Assembly (NCBI GenBank): GCA_028280955.1
Contig: JANQKU010000144.1
Span: 1-32,784, forward strand
Length of the DNA stretch: 32,784 bases
Source of the DNA: Opitutaceae bacterium
GTDB taxonomy: Bacteria; Verrucomicrobiota; Verrucomicrobiia; Opitutales; Opitutaceae
Direction of reading: 5' to 3'
Below, one piece after another: positions 18,310 through 27,759 of the stretch (positions are counted from its first letter, which is position 1; every line of letters begins with the position of its first letter). A program made the position numbers and the translations under genes. The notes under the pieces were generated by a model that was not told where the DNA came from, ran no database searches, and saw nothing but the letters and a program-made list of their open reading frames with translations.

Positions 18310-19848
18310 TCAACACTCAGATGAAGATCCAACAGGAGGCATACCAATTGTTTTAACAGGCTCTTCTGAGCCAGTTATATTTGAATCGTCTTTCCAATAC
18401 TCGATATGTCCGACCCAGTTGGGATGTGGGGCATACTTTAGATTGTAGCGTTGTTTTAGCTCATTCAGGTCGTAACTCTCATCTCCTTCGATAATTGTAA
18501 GTTCTTCCAGTGATTGATTGGTAAGCGGCAGCTCTGGAACATCTTTAGTGTAAGCGTTTTGAATCAAAGGAATGCGACCAACATCAAATCCCATTAACGT
18601 CGCGGCAACCGCATCGATATCTGAGCAATTAAAGCTGCCCAACAAGGCTCCGGAATAGACCGGATCAGTTTCGAGTGGACCATCACCTTCACCCCCAACG
18701 ACCCCATCAATGATAGTAAAGATAGTTCGTTGCTTAGAAGATTGTACTTCACCTTTCTTATTCGAATACATAATAATCCGATTTAGGTCGTGCAGAGTAC
18801 GCCACACCGTATCATTACCATGCCACATAGCTTCGAAGATATCATCTTTGAAGGGAACGATCCTTTGCGATTCCCACATCAGTTTCTTAACAATTGCCAG
18901 AACAAATTTTATGGGAATGAATGGAATGGTTTCTTTTTGATCATGTAACCATGTAATGATATTTTTACGAAATGAAGGATTGATATACTGGTCGCCCCCT
19001 TCGCTTACAGAGCCGACTGTGAAGTGTGGCAATGCGTCCTTCAAAGAAGGAATCCCCATGAAGTTTTTCAATGCCAAAGTAATAGCGGTGCGCCGATGGG
19101 TTTTGAGCTTAGGGATTGTGATAACGACATCCGACTCAAGTAAAGAATTCGGGAAAAGGTATTCGTGTTTTGTTTCTGTATGATGCTCACGCATCTTTTT
19201 ATAGGAGGCGATAGCGATACGCAACTTCATAGGATCAATACCATGAAAACAACTCTTGTCCTTTAGATCGACAAATGTGTATCCGCGCGGATCATGCTCA
19301 ATCTTCTGTCTTTTCCATCTCCCATAAAGATAAGTGCGAACGCCTTTGTTCATTCGTAGATCGAAATTTTCTATCGGAATATCAGTTATTGTTCGGTACC
19401 ACTCGAGCAATTCACGAACACCTGACACCTCCATTGCCTTATCGAAGTCACTCATATAAAGCTGGCAGTCGGCGAGAATGATTCGCCCTTCGCCCTTCAA
19501 CGCTTTGCAGACATAATCGAGTATCGGACGAATAACGGATGCATGATTAATCACGCCAAAGATGTCTTTACCCTGTGTATGTTCATGTACAACGGTGTTG
19601 GGTTTTACAAAAACCGTCATCCCAGGTTTGATAAAATCTCCGTATGGATTCCATTCAGGAGTTCCGTAATTTTCTTTATCGAGACCGATATTCCTGAGGA
19701 TTTCACGGATACCACTATACACTTGATTCTCTTCACTGATTCCTTCACCCCCATATTCGGGAAATCGTTCGGAAGGATGGAAAGGCGATTGCTCAGGATA
19801 AGCTGCCGTTTTGATAAATTTGAGTACGGTTGTTTTGTTAGTTTTCAT
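18310..19848 (-). CDS. DUF362 domain-containing protein
   Basis: 512 aa; MTVFVKPNTV, GRIILADCQL, DVVITIPKLKTHRRTAITLALKNFMGIPS, IIDGVVGGEGDGPLETDPVYSGALLGSFNCSDIDAVAATLMGFD. Confidence 0.8.
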   Translation of the reverse strand: MKTNKTTVLKFIKTAAYPEQSPFHPSERFPEYGGEGISEENQVYSGIREILRNIGLDKENYGTPEWNPYGDFIKPGMTVFVKPNTVVHEHTQGKDIFGVINHASVIRPILDYVCKALKGEGRIILADCQLYMSDFDKAMEVSGVRELLEWYRTITDIPIENFDLRMNKGVRTYLYGRWKRQKIEHDPRGYTFVDLKDKSCFHGIDPMKLRIAIASYKKMREHHTETKHEYLFPNSLLESDVVITIPKLKTHRRTAITLALKNFMGIPSLKDALPHFTVGSVSEGGDQYINPSFRKNIITWLHDQKETIPFIPIKFVLAIVKKLMWESQRIVPFKDDIFEAMWHGNDTVWRTLHDLNRIIMYSNKKGEVQSSKQRTIFTIIDGVVGGEGDGPLETDPVYSGALLGSFNCSDIDAVAATLMGFDVGRIPLIQNAYTKDVPELPLTNQSLEELTIIEGDESYDLNELKQRYNLKYAPHPNWVGHIEYWKDDSNITGSEEPVKTIGMPPVGSSSEC

Positions 19849-20109
19849 TGTTTTTTAAAAAGGAGATTTTTCTGTAATCGGAGAACTGCCAGGAAAACTA
19901 ACACTAATCTACTGGTTTCCAATGTAATTCAATGTAAGAGTTCGGGTCAAAAGATGAAAATAATCACATACCACCTTTAATTTCAATACTCTGAAGACCC
20001 AATGGTAAAAAGAAAATTACAGCCCGAATCGATAGGAATCGTCATCATTGAATAATTAGATATGAAGAGTTTAAATGACTCTATTACCGTGGAAATAAGG
20101 ACGCAGAAG

Positions 20110-21093
20110 TTATCTCTCTTCTCCTAAATGTTTATTTGGTAACAAATAGTTCTGAACATAATCTTCGATCGCCTCTTCAAGAGACGTGAATCTCCTGCGG
20201 TATCCAACAGAACGGAGCTTGGACATGTCTGCTTGCGTATGATATTGATATTGGTTTCGCAGTTTTTCCGGCATATCAATATAAGAGATCTGCTCCGGTT
20301 TTTTCAGTGCTACGAACATGGCACGAGCAAGATCATTCCATGTGCGCGCTACACCAGTACCAACGTTGAAGACACCGTTAGCAATGGTATTCTCCAAAAG
20401 CCACAAGCTTACATCGACAGCATCCTTAACATAGATGAAGTCACGTTCTTGCCCACCATCAGGATAGGATGGATCATATGATTTGAATAAGGTAAAAGGG
20501 AGATCTTCACTGATCTCGGGAAATTTTTTGTTCACCACACTACGCATGACACCTTTGTGCCATTCATTCGGACCAAACACGTTGAAATAACGGACTCCAG
20601 CTGTGACTTCTAACAGCCCTTCATCACGTGCCCAAATATCTACGAGTAGTTTGGATTTTCCATAAGGATTAAGAGGAGCAAATTGATCGAATAATTCAGG
20701 ATCATCGCTAAAGCCCAATGCTCCATCACCATAGGTCGCAGCACTACTTGCATAGATACACCGAACATTATTTCTGAAGCACCAAAGGATCAGTTCCTTC
20801 GAATAATTCACATTATTGTCCTGAAGATAATCCCAATTGTCTTCGGTTGTATCAGAACAAGCTCCAAGATGAAGCACACCACTTACATCAAATTGATCAT
20901 AAAATCCCTGACGAAGTCGTAAACGAAATTCATCAACTCCAATGGTCTCGCGAAATCGCAACGATCTGAGATTTCGACCTTTCTGCTCGTGATCAATATT
21001 GTCGACCACAAGAATGTCGTCGCAGCCTCGCGTATTTAAAGCAGCAATGATAGCAGATCCAATAAAACCGGCTCCTCCAGTAACGATAATCAT
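20110..21093 (-). CDS. hldD: ADP-L-glycero-D-manno-heptose 6-epimerase
   Basis: 327 aa SDR: MIIVTGGAGFIGSAIIAALN, ASSAATYG, NPYGKSKLLVD, RYFNVFGPNEWHKG. Confidence 0.93.
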   Translation of the reverse strand: MIIVTGGAGFIGSAIIAALNTRGCDDILVVDNIDHEQKGRNLRSLRFRETIGVDEFRLRLRQGFYDQFDVSGVLHLGACSDTTEDNWDYLQDNNVNYSKELILWCFRNNVRCIYASSAATYGDGALGFSDDPELFDQFAPLNPYGKSKLLVDIWARDEGLLEVTAGVRYFNVFGPNEWHKGVMRSVVNKKFPEISEDLPFTLFKSYDPSYPDGGQERDFIYVKDAVDVSLWLLENTIANGVFNVGTGVARTWNDLARAMFVALKKPEQISYIDMPEKLRNQYQYHTQADMSKLRSVGYRRRFTSLEEAIEDYVQNYLLPNKHLGEER

Positions 21094-21103
21094 GGTAATA
21101 ATT

Positions 21104-22159
21104 TCATTTTGTAGAACGGATATTTTTTACAATCTCGCTCGTGGAAAAATTGTTTCGTTTTACGATTGTATGGCCTTTTATACCGAATTTTTGCATTGTT
21201 GCCCATTCGACCCAAGTTGTTGGCTCACCATAGTCGGGCCCATTGACTTGAACGTGTGGTTTCACACTTTCGAGCAGTGACAACATAGGTTCTTCTGAAT
21301 AGGATCCTGGCATTGTGACCACGTAGTCTACGCAGATGAGAGCCGCCAGCATCGCGCAACGGGCCTCTTCAGGTATAAGCGGTCGACTTGGACCTTTTGC
21401 TGCGGTCACTGCGTTGTCTGCATTGACGCCGACAAATAGAACGTCTCCTTGTTTTCGAGCCTCTTCGAGCTGATCTAGATGGCCTGCATGAATCAAGTCA
21501 AAGGAACCATTAGTAGTGACGAGTCGCCGACCCATTCCTCGAAGCTCCGCAGCAATTTCGGCAGCTTCTGCTGATGTAATTATTTTTTCGTTACGCCAAT
21601 TATAACGATCGAATTTCGATTCTCCATTTGCCATTTTCTCTGAAAATTCTAATAGCGATTCAATAATCATGTCAGGCTGAATCTTCAAAGATTCCGGTTG
21701 CCAATAAGGGCTTCGGATAAGCGCAGTTTGGGCCCCAATATTTTTACCGAAACCAATGTCCGACTCTTTGTCGCCAATAACCCAGCTTCGCTTGTAGTCA
21801 ATAGGACCAATAATTTCTTCAGCTTTTCGAGCCAACCCAATCTCGGGTTTTCGGCATGCACAGCCCGCTTCTCGGTGATGAGGACAATAAACAATTGTAT
21901 CCAGATAAACTCCAGTCTTTTGTAGTAGGCTTTTCATGTACCCATGGAGAATGTCCACATCATCCTTTGAAAATCGACCGTCGGCGATACCGGCCTGGTT
22001 CGAAACGACGACAAGCGACCATCCCTCTTTTTGTAGTGCTCTTAGGGCCTCTGGAGCTCGTTGGGTAAACTCCCAGTCGGAAATGCGGTGCACGTAACCG
22101 TGGTCCAAATTGATCGTGCCATCACGATCGAGAAAAACGACTCGTTTGGGTGCAGCCAT
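21104..22159 (-). CDS. Fusion: heptose-1,7-bisphosphate 7-phosphatase (GmhB) + heptose-1-phosphate nucleotidyltransferase (HldC / HldE C-terminal domain)
   Basis: 351 aa; N-terminal HAD-IIIA VVFLDRDGTIN...VVSNQAGIADG...CPHHREAGCACRKP; C-terminal TTNGSFDLIHAGHLDQLEEARKQGDVLFVGVNAD. Confidence 0.92.
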   Translation of the reverse strand: MAAPKRVVFLDRDGTINLDHGYVHRISDWEFTQRAPEALRALQKEGWSLVVVSNQAGIADGRFSKDDVDILHGYMKSLLQKTGVYLDTIVYCPHHREAGCACRKPEIGLARKAEEIIGPIDYKRSWVIGDKESDIGFGKNIGAQTALIRSPYWQPESLKIQPDMIIESLLEFSEKMANGESKFDRYNWRNEKIITSAEAAEIAAELRGMGRRLVTTNGSFDLIHAGHLDQLEEARKQGDVLFVGVNADNAVTAAKGPSRPLIPEEARCAMLAALICVDYVVTMPGSYSEEPMLSLLESVKPHVQVNGPDYGEPTTWVEWATMQKFGIKGHTIVKRNNFSTSEIVKNIRSTK

Positions 22160-22171
22160 GTGGGATTAAAG

Positions 22172-23182
22172 CTAGCTAAGAAAGATTTGCAAGAGCTCTT
22201 CTTGAGTCAGGGCGACAGCGCCGATTTTACTTGCAATTACCGCCCCTGCTCCATTGCCAATATGGGCTACCTCCGTATCGTTCGCCCCAGAAAGTTTTGC
22301 CAGCACGATAGCAACCGCGGCGGTATCTCCGCAGCCTGAAGTGTCGGCCACTTCCACGCGATGGACCTGTGGTACGTGGACTCCTTCCGTTTCTGCTGTT
22401 TGCACGTAAATACCGTCCTCACTGAGCGTCAGAAACACATTAGTTTGAAACGTATCATTGAGTTTGGTCGCAAGTTCTTCTTTGGGTACCCCCCCCTGCA
22501 GATGTTGATTTAGGCCGAGATATTCATGGGCTTCCTTGCGGTTTGGCGAAATATAAGAAACTCCTTTGAAAAGGCTGATATGAGTCGGCTTTACGTCAGC
22601 CATCACCGGGATATTGTGCTCCTTGCTAGCAGTCAGAACTGCGGCAGCCACACCTTCCGTCAACATGCCCTTTGAGTAGTCTGAAACAAGAATAGCATCG
22701 ATGGATTTTGCTTCCGCGAGGATTGAGGAAATGACCTTTTGCTCAATTTCAGGAGAGATATCGTGAGTTTCCTCAAAGTCGACTCGCAACATTTGCTGGC
22801 CACCCACCATATAGCGCTTCTTTTCTACCGTCGCGCGACTGGTATCCTTTATAAGAATAGGCTCATAACCTTCAGCAAGCGCTGCTTCTTCGAGTTCCTC
22901 GGATGCTCGATCGGAACCTACTACACTAATCAATTTGGTGGTGGCGCCCAGAGCGGAAGCGTTTTTGGCAGTATTACCCGCGCCTCCTGTTGCCCTGTAT
23001 TCTTCTTTTGCGTGGAGGATTGGAACCGGAGCCTCTGGATTGATGCGTTCGACCTTGCCGATAACGTATCGATCGATCATTACATCGCCAACGACAAGAA
23101 TGCACTTACTACGAAATTGACCAATAATTTCGATGGCCCTGCTCGAGCTTACGCCCTCCGGTTGAGAATTGTTTTCATTCAT
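22172..23182 (-). CDS. hldA: D-glycero-beta-D-manno-heptose-7-phosphate kinase (stand-alone kinase domain)
   Basis: 336 aa PfkB/ribokinase family; KCILVVGDVMIDRYVIGKVERINPEAPVPIL, GGAGNTAKNASALGA, VADTSGCGDTAAVAIVLA. Confidence 0.92.
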   Translation of the reverse strand: MNENNSQPEGVSSSRAIEIIGQFRSKCILVVGDVMIDRYVIGKVERINPEAPVPILHAKEEYRATGGAGNTAKNASALGATTKLISVVGSDRASEELEEAALAEGYEPILIKDTSRATVEKKRYMVGGQQMLRVDFEETHDISPEIEQKVISSILAEAKSIDAILVSDYSKGMLTEGVAAAVLTASKEHNIPVMADVKPTHISLFKGVSYISPNRKEAHEYLGLNQHLQGGVPKEELATKLNDTFQTNVFLTLSEDGIYVQTAETEGVHVPQVHRVEVADTSGCGDTAAVAIVLAKLSGANDTEVAHIGNGAGAVIASKIGAVALTQEELLQIFLS

Positions 23183-23194
23183 GGCTTTAAACGT

Positions 23195-23761
23195 TTATCG
23201 CGGCTCCAAAGTTTCGCAAATCAAGTGTATGGCATGAAGGTGAAGTTCCTGTACTATTGCTGCTTTGTCACTTGGACTAGTAACGGCAAAATCTGCCATT
23301 TCCCGAAACGGGCCTTTCATACCCGTGAAGGCGATAATCGTCATACCGCATTTACGGGCCGTTTCGGCGGCAAGCAAAATATTTTCACTGGTACCAGAAG
23401 TCGTGAGACCAATAAAAATATCCCCTGGCTGGCCAAGGGCTTCGACCTGGCGCGCAAATACGTTTTCGTAGCCATAATCGTTTCCGATGCATGTCAGAAC
23501 CATGCTGTCAGCGGTTAGGGCAACGACGGGATAGGCCTTTCTGTTCAATCGGTATCGTCCGACGAGCTCATCTGAAAAATGTTGGGCTTCTGCCGCAGAT
23601 CCACCATTCCCGGCAATTAGGACCTTTTTATGCTCGGCGAATGTTGAGGAGAGCTGATTGGAGACCATTTCCACTTGCACGTGAAATTCTGCGATGTTGT
23701 CGCAAGCTCTGACCAATTCCTGAGTGTGTGAAAGAAAGAGGGATTTCGCTTGTGAATGCAT
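23195..23761 (-). CDS. gmhA: Sedoheptulose-7-phosphate isomerase
   Basis: 188 aa SIS domain; LIAGNGGSAAEAQHFSDELVGRY, GDIFIGLTTSGTSENILLAAETA, QELHLHAIHLICETLE. Confidence 0.93.
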   Translation of the reverse strand: MHSQAKSLFLSHTQELVRACDNIAEFHVQVEMVSNQLSSTFAEHKKVLIAGNGGSAAEAQHFSDELVGRYRLNRKAYPVVALTADSMVLTCIGNDYGYENVFARQVEALGQPGDIFIGLTTSGTSENILLAAETARKCGMTIIAFTGMKGPFREMADFAVTSPSDKAAIVQELHLHAIHLICETLEPR

Positions 23762-23878
23762 GGGTCTTGGTTTCCAAAGTATGGTTTATTCAGATAGTGA
23801 CACTACGTTGGGAATTTGGATAGCAGCCGGTCTCTGTTGTTGAAAGCAATGAAGGTCCTGTCCCAAGTAAAAGACCAT

Positions 23879-25162
23879 CTATTCGCTGATGATGAGATCG
23901 CTTGGTTTTATCAGGACACTATTCGAAACGTATTCGAAAGCCCCAGCATCCGGTTTCTCTCCGACGGGTCTCGCTATACCACGGAAGTCTTCCACGACAA
24001 CGCCAGACAGATCAATCCCCGCATCGATGGGAGTGGAATCTGGAACGAGCTCGTAATTCGCCCCATCGGGGGCGGGAAAAACGAAATAGGCAGGAGATGC
24101 GGCAACATTGCTTCCGCTGGCAGGTCCAACGTTGTTCTGTAGGTCCACAGATCCACCTAGGGATTTGTATGCGCTCGATGGAAGTGCGTCGATAGTGTTG
24201 TGATAGATTCTCCGGGTATGGCTGTCGTTTGCTCTGTTGTTTACAAGCACACCGTAAGCGCCAGGATCCAACGCGTAGATCACGTTGTTATAAACCAAGC
24301 AACCTGTTCCGGCGTGTATCGCCGTTCCTGTATCATGTAATATGTTGTTTCGTACAATGTGGTTTGGATTTGAATTCCAAGCTTGGACTCCATTGTGGGA
24401 TTCGGAGATTTGAATTGCGCCGTAGTTCCCTATTGCCCTGCTATTGTAAATGAGGTTTCCCTCGATGACACAATCATGCGTTCCAGGCTTTAGCTCTATA
24501 GCTTCGCCGCCATAATCGTCTGTGCTAGTGTTATATACCGTATTATTCCGAATTGTCACATGGTGAGTGTTATCCAAAGGGCCGGCCGAACCCGTTCCGA
24601 CATAAATCCCTTCGCCATTGGCAGAGCCTTTACCCGTATCATGCACAATGCAATCCTCGATCGTTATGTACTCCGAATTTCCATGTACGTGGATACCTTC
24701 CTGCCCGATTTCGAATACGGTGCAATCCTGGATCGTAATATGAGAGGACGATTCGATATAGATCCCCTGATTCATATTGGTCACACCTATTCCATCGAAA
24801 ACTAGATAGGAGCAATCTATAATCTTTGCCCGACCCGTATTAAATCCTGTACCACGCACCACGGGCATAGAACCGGGATATGCCTTGATAACCGTAGGTT
24901 GGCTTTCCGTGCCGGACAATCCGGAAGCGATGTAAAGTGTCTCGTTGTACGTACCAGATTTCACTAATAAGGTATCACCACCCTTCATTCGGCTCAAGCC
25001 ATAGTTGAGCGTGCACCAGGGATTCGCTTCAGTGCCATTCCCATTAGTGTTCGCACAGTTTGCTTCAGGCGAATTATCGACGTAGTAGGTTGCTGCTTGC
25101 ATAATCGATCCCTGAGAGTGGATGATCAATAGGAAAAACAAAAATAATCCAAATTTTAACAT
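23879..25162 (-). CDS. Secreted right-handed parallel beta-helix protein (pectate-lyase-fold)
   Basis: 427 aa; signal peptide; repeated SSHITIQDCTVFE / SEYITIEDCIVHDTG / HHVTIRNNTVYNTS / CVIEGNLIYNSRA rungs; DAGAFEY near the C-terminus. Confidence 0.85.
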   Translation of the reverse strand: MLKFGLFLFFLLIIHSQGSIMQAATYYVDNSPEANCANTNGNGTEANPWCTLNYGLSRMKGGDTLLVKSGTYNETLYIASGLSGTESQPTVIKAYPGSMPVVRGTGFNTGRAKIIDCSYLVFDGIGVTNMNQGIYIESSSHITIQDCTVFEIGQEGIHVHGNSEYITIEDCIVHDTGKGSANGEGIYVGTGSAGPLDNTHHVTIRNNTVYNTSTDDYGGEAIELKPGTHDCVIEGNLIYNSRAIGNYGAIQISESHNGVQAWNSNPNHIVRNNILHDTGTAIHAGTGCLVYNNVIYALDPGAYGVLVNNRANDSHTRRIYHNTIDALPSSAYKSLGGSVDLQNNVGPASGSNVAASPAYFVFPAPDGANYELVPDSTPIDAGIDLSGVVVEDFRGIARPVGEKPDAGAFEYVSNSVLIKPSDLIISE

Positions 25163-25532
25163 AAAACAATATATGGCATCGGCGTTATCACAATAACCTT
25201 TAATCGCAGAACAATCTGCACATTTTTACTAAATTCTCAAAGATAAACATCATAAGTTCCATCGCTGTGTGTTTCCCATGAGAAAAAGAAGAGTTTTAAG
25301 TAAAAAAATAGAAACGCCGGGCAGTCGATGTGGCTAATCTCCATGCCATGCCGGAACAAGCCAACGAGTTGCAATCAGCCAGCGGTAGCCATACTTATCA
25401 ATAGTCTATAATCTTGATCATCGCAAATCACGTGCTCTTTAGGCGATCTGATTTCTTTATGTACGTATGATCTGATTCCCGACAATTTGAACTACAAGTA
25501 ATTCATCGATATCCCACTCAAATGCCGGAGTA

Positions 25533-26786
25533 TTAAATCACTGATTCATAGACGAAAGCTGTTATAACACCAACTTTCTTCCATGAATAACGCTCATTAG
25601 CGAATGCTACAATCTCCGCGGACCGGTCTTCAAGATGTCCGTAAAGATCACTATTGAAATATTCTCCAATACATCGGCCGAGGTCATCAGAGTCTTCAGC
25701 CCTGCAAATGAAACCTGTCCGACCAGGAATTATTTCCTCTCGCAATGAACCCACGTCAGTTGCAAGAACTGGTAATCCAAAACTGTATCCAAGAAACAAG
25801 ACGCCACTCTGGAAGATGTGTCTATAAGGTAACACAAGAAGGTCTGCTGCCTTGAAGTAAATTTCGACTTCTTCATCAGGTATGAATTTGATCATCGTGG
25901 TGACACGGTCTTCGATTCCTGATTGTACAATGTCGTTGCAGATTTGATTCCAGTAAACTTCAGAGCCTTTCATTCTACCCGCAATAACAAGTCGCAATTT
26001 TCTATCCTTTTTGATCAAAGGCTTTATCGCGGTCACAAGATATTCCAGGCCTTTATAAGGCGCAATATTGCCAAAAAAAAGGACTGTTTTATCATCACTT
26101 TCGATTTCAAGTTGTTCTCTTGCCTCTGAGCGTGTTAAATCAGTTTTAGGCAATGTATTATTAATGCCAAAAGGAATAACTACAATCTTCTCTGCAGTAA
26201 CAGCAAACTCGGCCATCAATTCTCTCTTCATCAATTCGGTGTGTACGAAAATACGATTGGCGAGCCGATATTGCATTCTGAGAGAGAACCTGTTCATCCA
26301 ACTATCGCAACCGTCACGTTTCCCAATGTTGACGTTATGAGCCGTAAACAAAACTCGTTTTCCCAAGAGTCTATAAAATCCCATAACGAATATTCGATCA
26401 ATGAATTCAAATTTGTTATGCCAAAGAATGTGAAAAACTTTCGCACGCGTAGTGAGAGCATAGCAAATAAGACGCATATAGTAGAAGATAACGCGTATCG
26501 CTTTTCCGAAACCACCGCCCGTGGCCGACTGATCACCTCGGAGATTGAGAAAAGTAAGCGTCTCAGACTGATGGAACTCAGGGGTATCAATGTTGTCACT
26601 ACCAATCAGATCACATGGAATACATTGCTCGATAAGCGTAAAGGCAAGGCCAAGGGCATACGGACGATCACCGCCACCGGTTAAGATAGCAACGCGAGGA
26701 CCGGCATAGCCCTTTTTTTCAGCTGGATCCTGAAGTCCTTCGGATACGGTTTGAAAATTTACCAGACTCGTGGATTGCCCGTTCAT
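25533..26786 (-). CDS. Glycosyltransferase family 4-like
   Basis: 417 aa; VLFTAHNVN, VIPFGINN, VLFFGNIAPYKGLEYLVTAI, LVLPYRHIFQSGVLFLGYSFGLPVLATDVGSLREEI. Confidence 0.88.
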   Translation of the reverse strand: MNGQSTSLVNFQTVSEGLQDPAEKKGYAGPRVAILTGGGDRPYALGLAFTLIEQCIPCDLIGSDNIDTPEFHQSETLTFLNLRGDQSATGGGFGKAIRVIFYYMRLICYALTTRAKVFHILWHNKFEFIDRIFVMGFYRLLGKRVLFTAHNVNIGKRDGCDSWMNRFSLRMQYRLANRIFVHTELMKRELMAEFAVTAEKIVVIPFGINNTLPKTDLTRSEAREQLEIESDDKTVLFFGNIAPYKGLEYLVTAIKPLIKKDRKLRLVIAGRMKGSEVYWNQICNDIVQSGIEDRVTTMIKFIPDEEVEIYFKAADLLVLPYRHIFQSGVLFLGYSFGLPVLATDVGSLREEIIPGRTGFICRAEDSDDLGRCIGEYFNSDLYGHLEDRSAEIVAFANERYSWKKVGVITAFVYESVI

Positions 26787-26806
26787 GCGATTCCTTTCAA
26801 TTATTT

Positions 26807-27685
26807 CTACTTCAACTGGCGAAGTGTAGCTTCCAGAACATCTTCCAGACTGATAGATGTAGTCGCTGCAGGATCGAAATCTCGTTTATAAAAATGTTCT
26901 CCAAGCAAAGGAGAGACGAGTTTTTCCATAAGACCATATTCGTAAATTTCCCATGGACTCGTGCAGTTAAAAATCGAAACACACTTTACGCCACTGCCGA
27001 GAGCAAAATGCATTGGTAAGCTGTCGCCACTGACAAGGCATTGATGGCCCTGAACATCTCCGAGATGTTCCAATAATGTCGGTCGAGTCGGGAGTATGTT
27101 TACCTTAAAGCCACGTGATTCGAGCTCACGCTGCAATTCACCATAGTAGGCCCACGCCTTCATTGGCCAAACAGGACCGGCAACCGGAGAGAGCGCTACA
27201 TCACCGCACATGCCTGTTTCACTTCCTTTTGGAAGCACATAGGTTTCACTTTTGAATTTCATGCCCAAGCCTTCGAAAATTAGATCCTGGTAAGTGCGAC
27301 GATTCTGGTACTTCAGTTCATCAGCTCTCTTACGCCCGTAACGACTAATGAGACTCAGATCAAACCAAGCGTGTGAATCATCCGAATACTGAAGTTTGTA
27401 TTTCTCATTCAAGTAAGCCCCAAAAATCTGCTTCCCTTTAATTGAAGTGGCAAATCTACCTGTATCTTCAGTATCCTCAAGATTAATGACGAGGTCGTAG
27501 CACCGATCCCGCGCAGATTCTCTCCCTTCCCACGACAAACAGCGAAGATTCTCTCTCATGTTTTGAAGCAAAGACATGTTCTTTTTGTCTGTTATCCAAG
27601 TAGTGGATCCCTGAAATCGGTGTAATAGTGTGGAGGTTCTTACAACATCGCCAGTGGCTCCGAGCTTAATAATTAGAAGATTCAT
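26807..27685 (-). CDS. Glycosyltransferase family 9 (heptosyltransferase-like)
   Basis: 292 aa; MNLLIIKLGATGDVVRTSTLLHRF, DLVINLEDTEDTG, ALSPVAGPVWPMKAWAYYGEL, LVSGDSLPMHFALGSGVKCVSIFNCTSPWE. Confidence 0.85.
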   Translation of the reverse strand: MNLLIIKLGATGDVVRTSTLLHRFQGSTTWITDKKNMSLLQNMRENLRCLSWEGRESARDRCYDLVINLEDTEDTGRFATSIKGKQIFGAYLNEKYKLQYSDDSHAWFDLSLISRYGRKRADELKYQNRRTYQDLIFEGLGMKFKSETYVLPKGSETGMCGDVALSPVAGPVWPMKAWAYYGELQRELESRGFKVNILPTRPTLLEHLGDVQGHQCLVSGDSLPMHFALGSGVKCVSIFNCTSPWEIYEYGLMEKLVSPLLGEHFYKRDFDPAATTSISLEDVLEATLRQLK

Positions 27686-27759
27686 TTTTATCGGTATTTA
27701 TTAAAGTTTAACGAAAAGATTTTAATTTTGCTTTGGTGCTTACAGAAAGATAGATGACA

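Noticed and set aside
22739-23518. 259-aa plus-strand ORF
   Set aside because: Antisense shadow of the clear hldA and gmhA genes; no family motif.
25264-25277. Possible GG-N10-GC sigma-54 site upstream of the first beta-helix gene
   Set aside because: Spacing fits, but the flanks (TGGGAAACACACAGCG) are poor and no TGTAAA-type repeat is seen upstream.
25325-25402. Short minus-strand open stretch TIDKYGYRWLIATRWLVPAWHGD
   Set aside because: Only about 23 codons between stops; could be a gene remnant but no family can be assigned.
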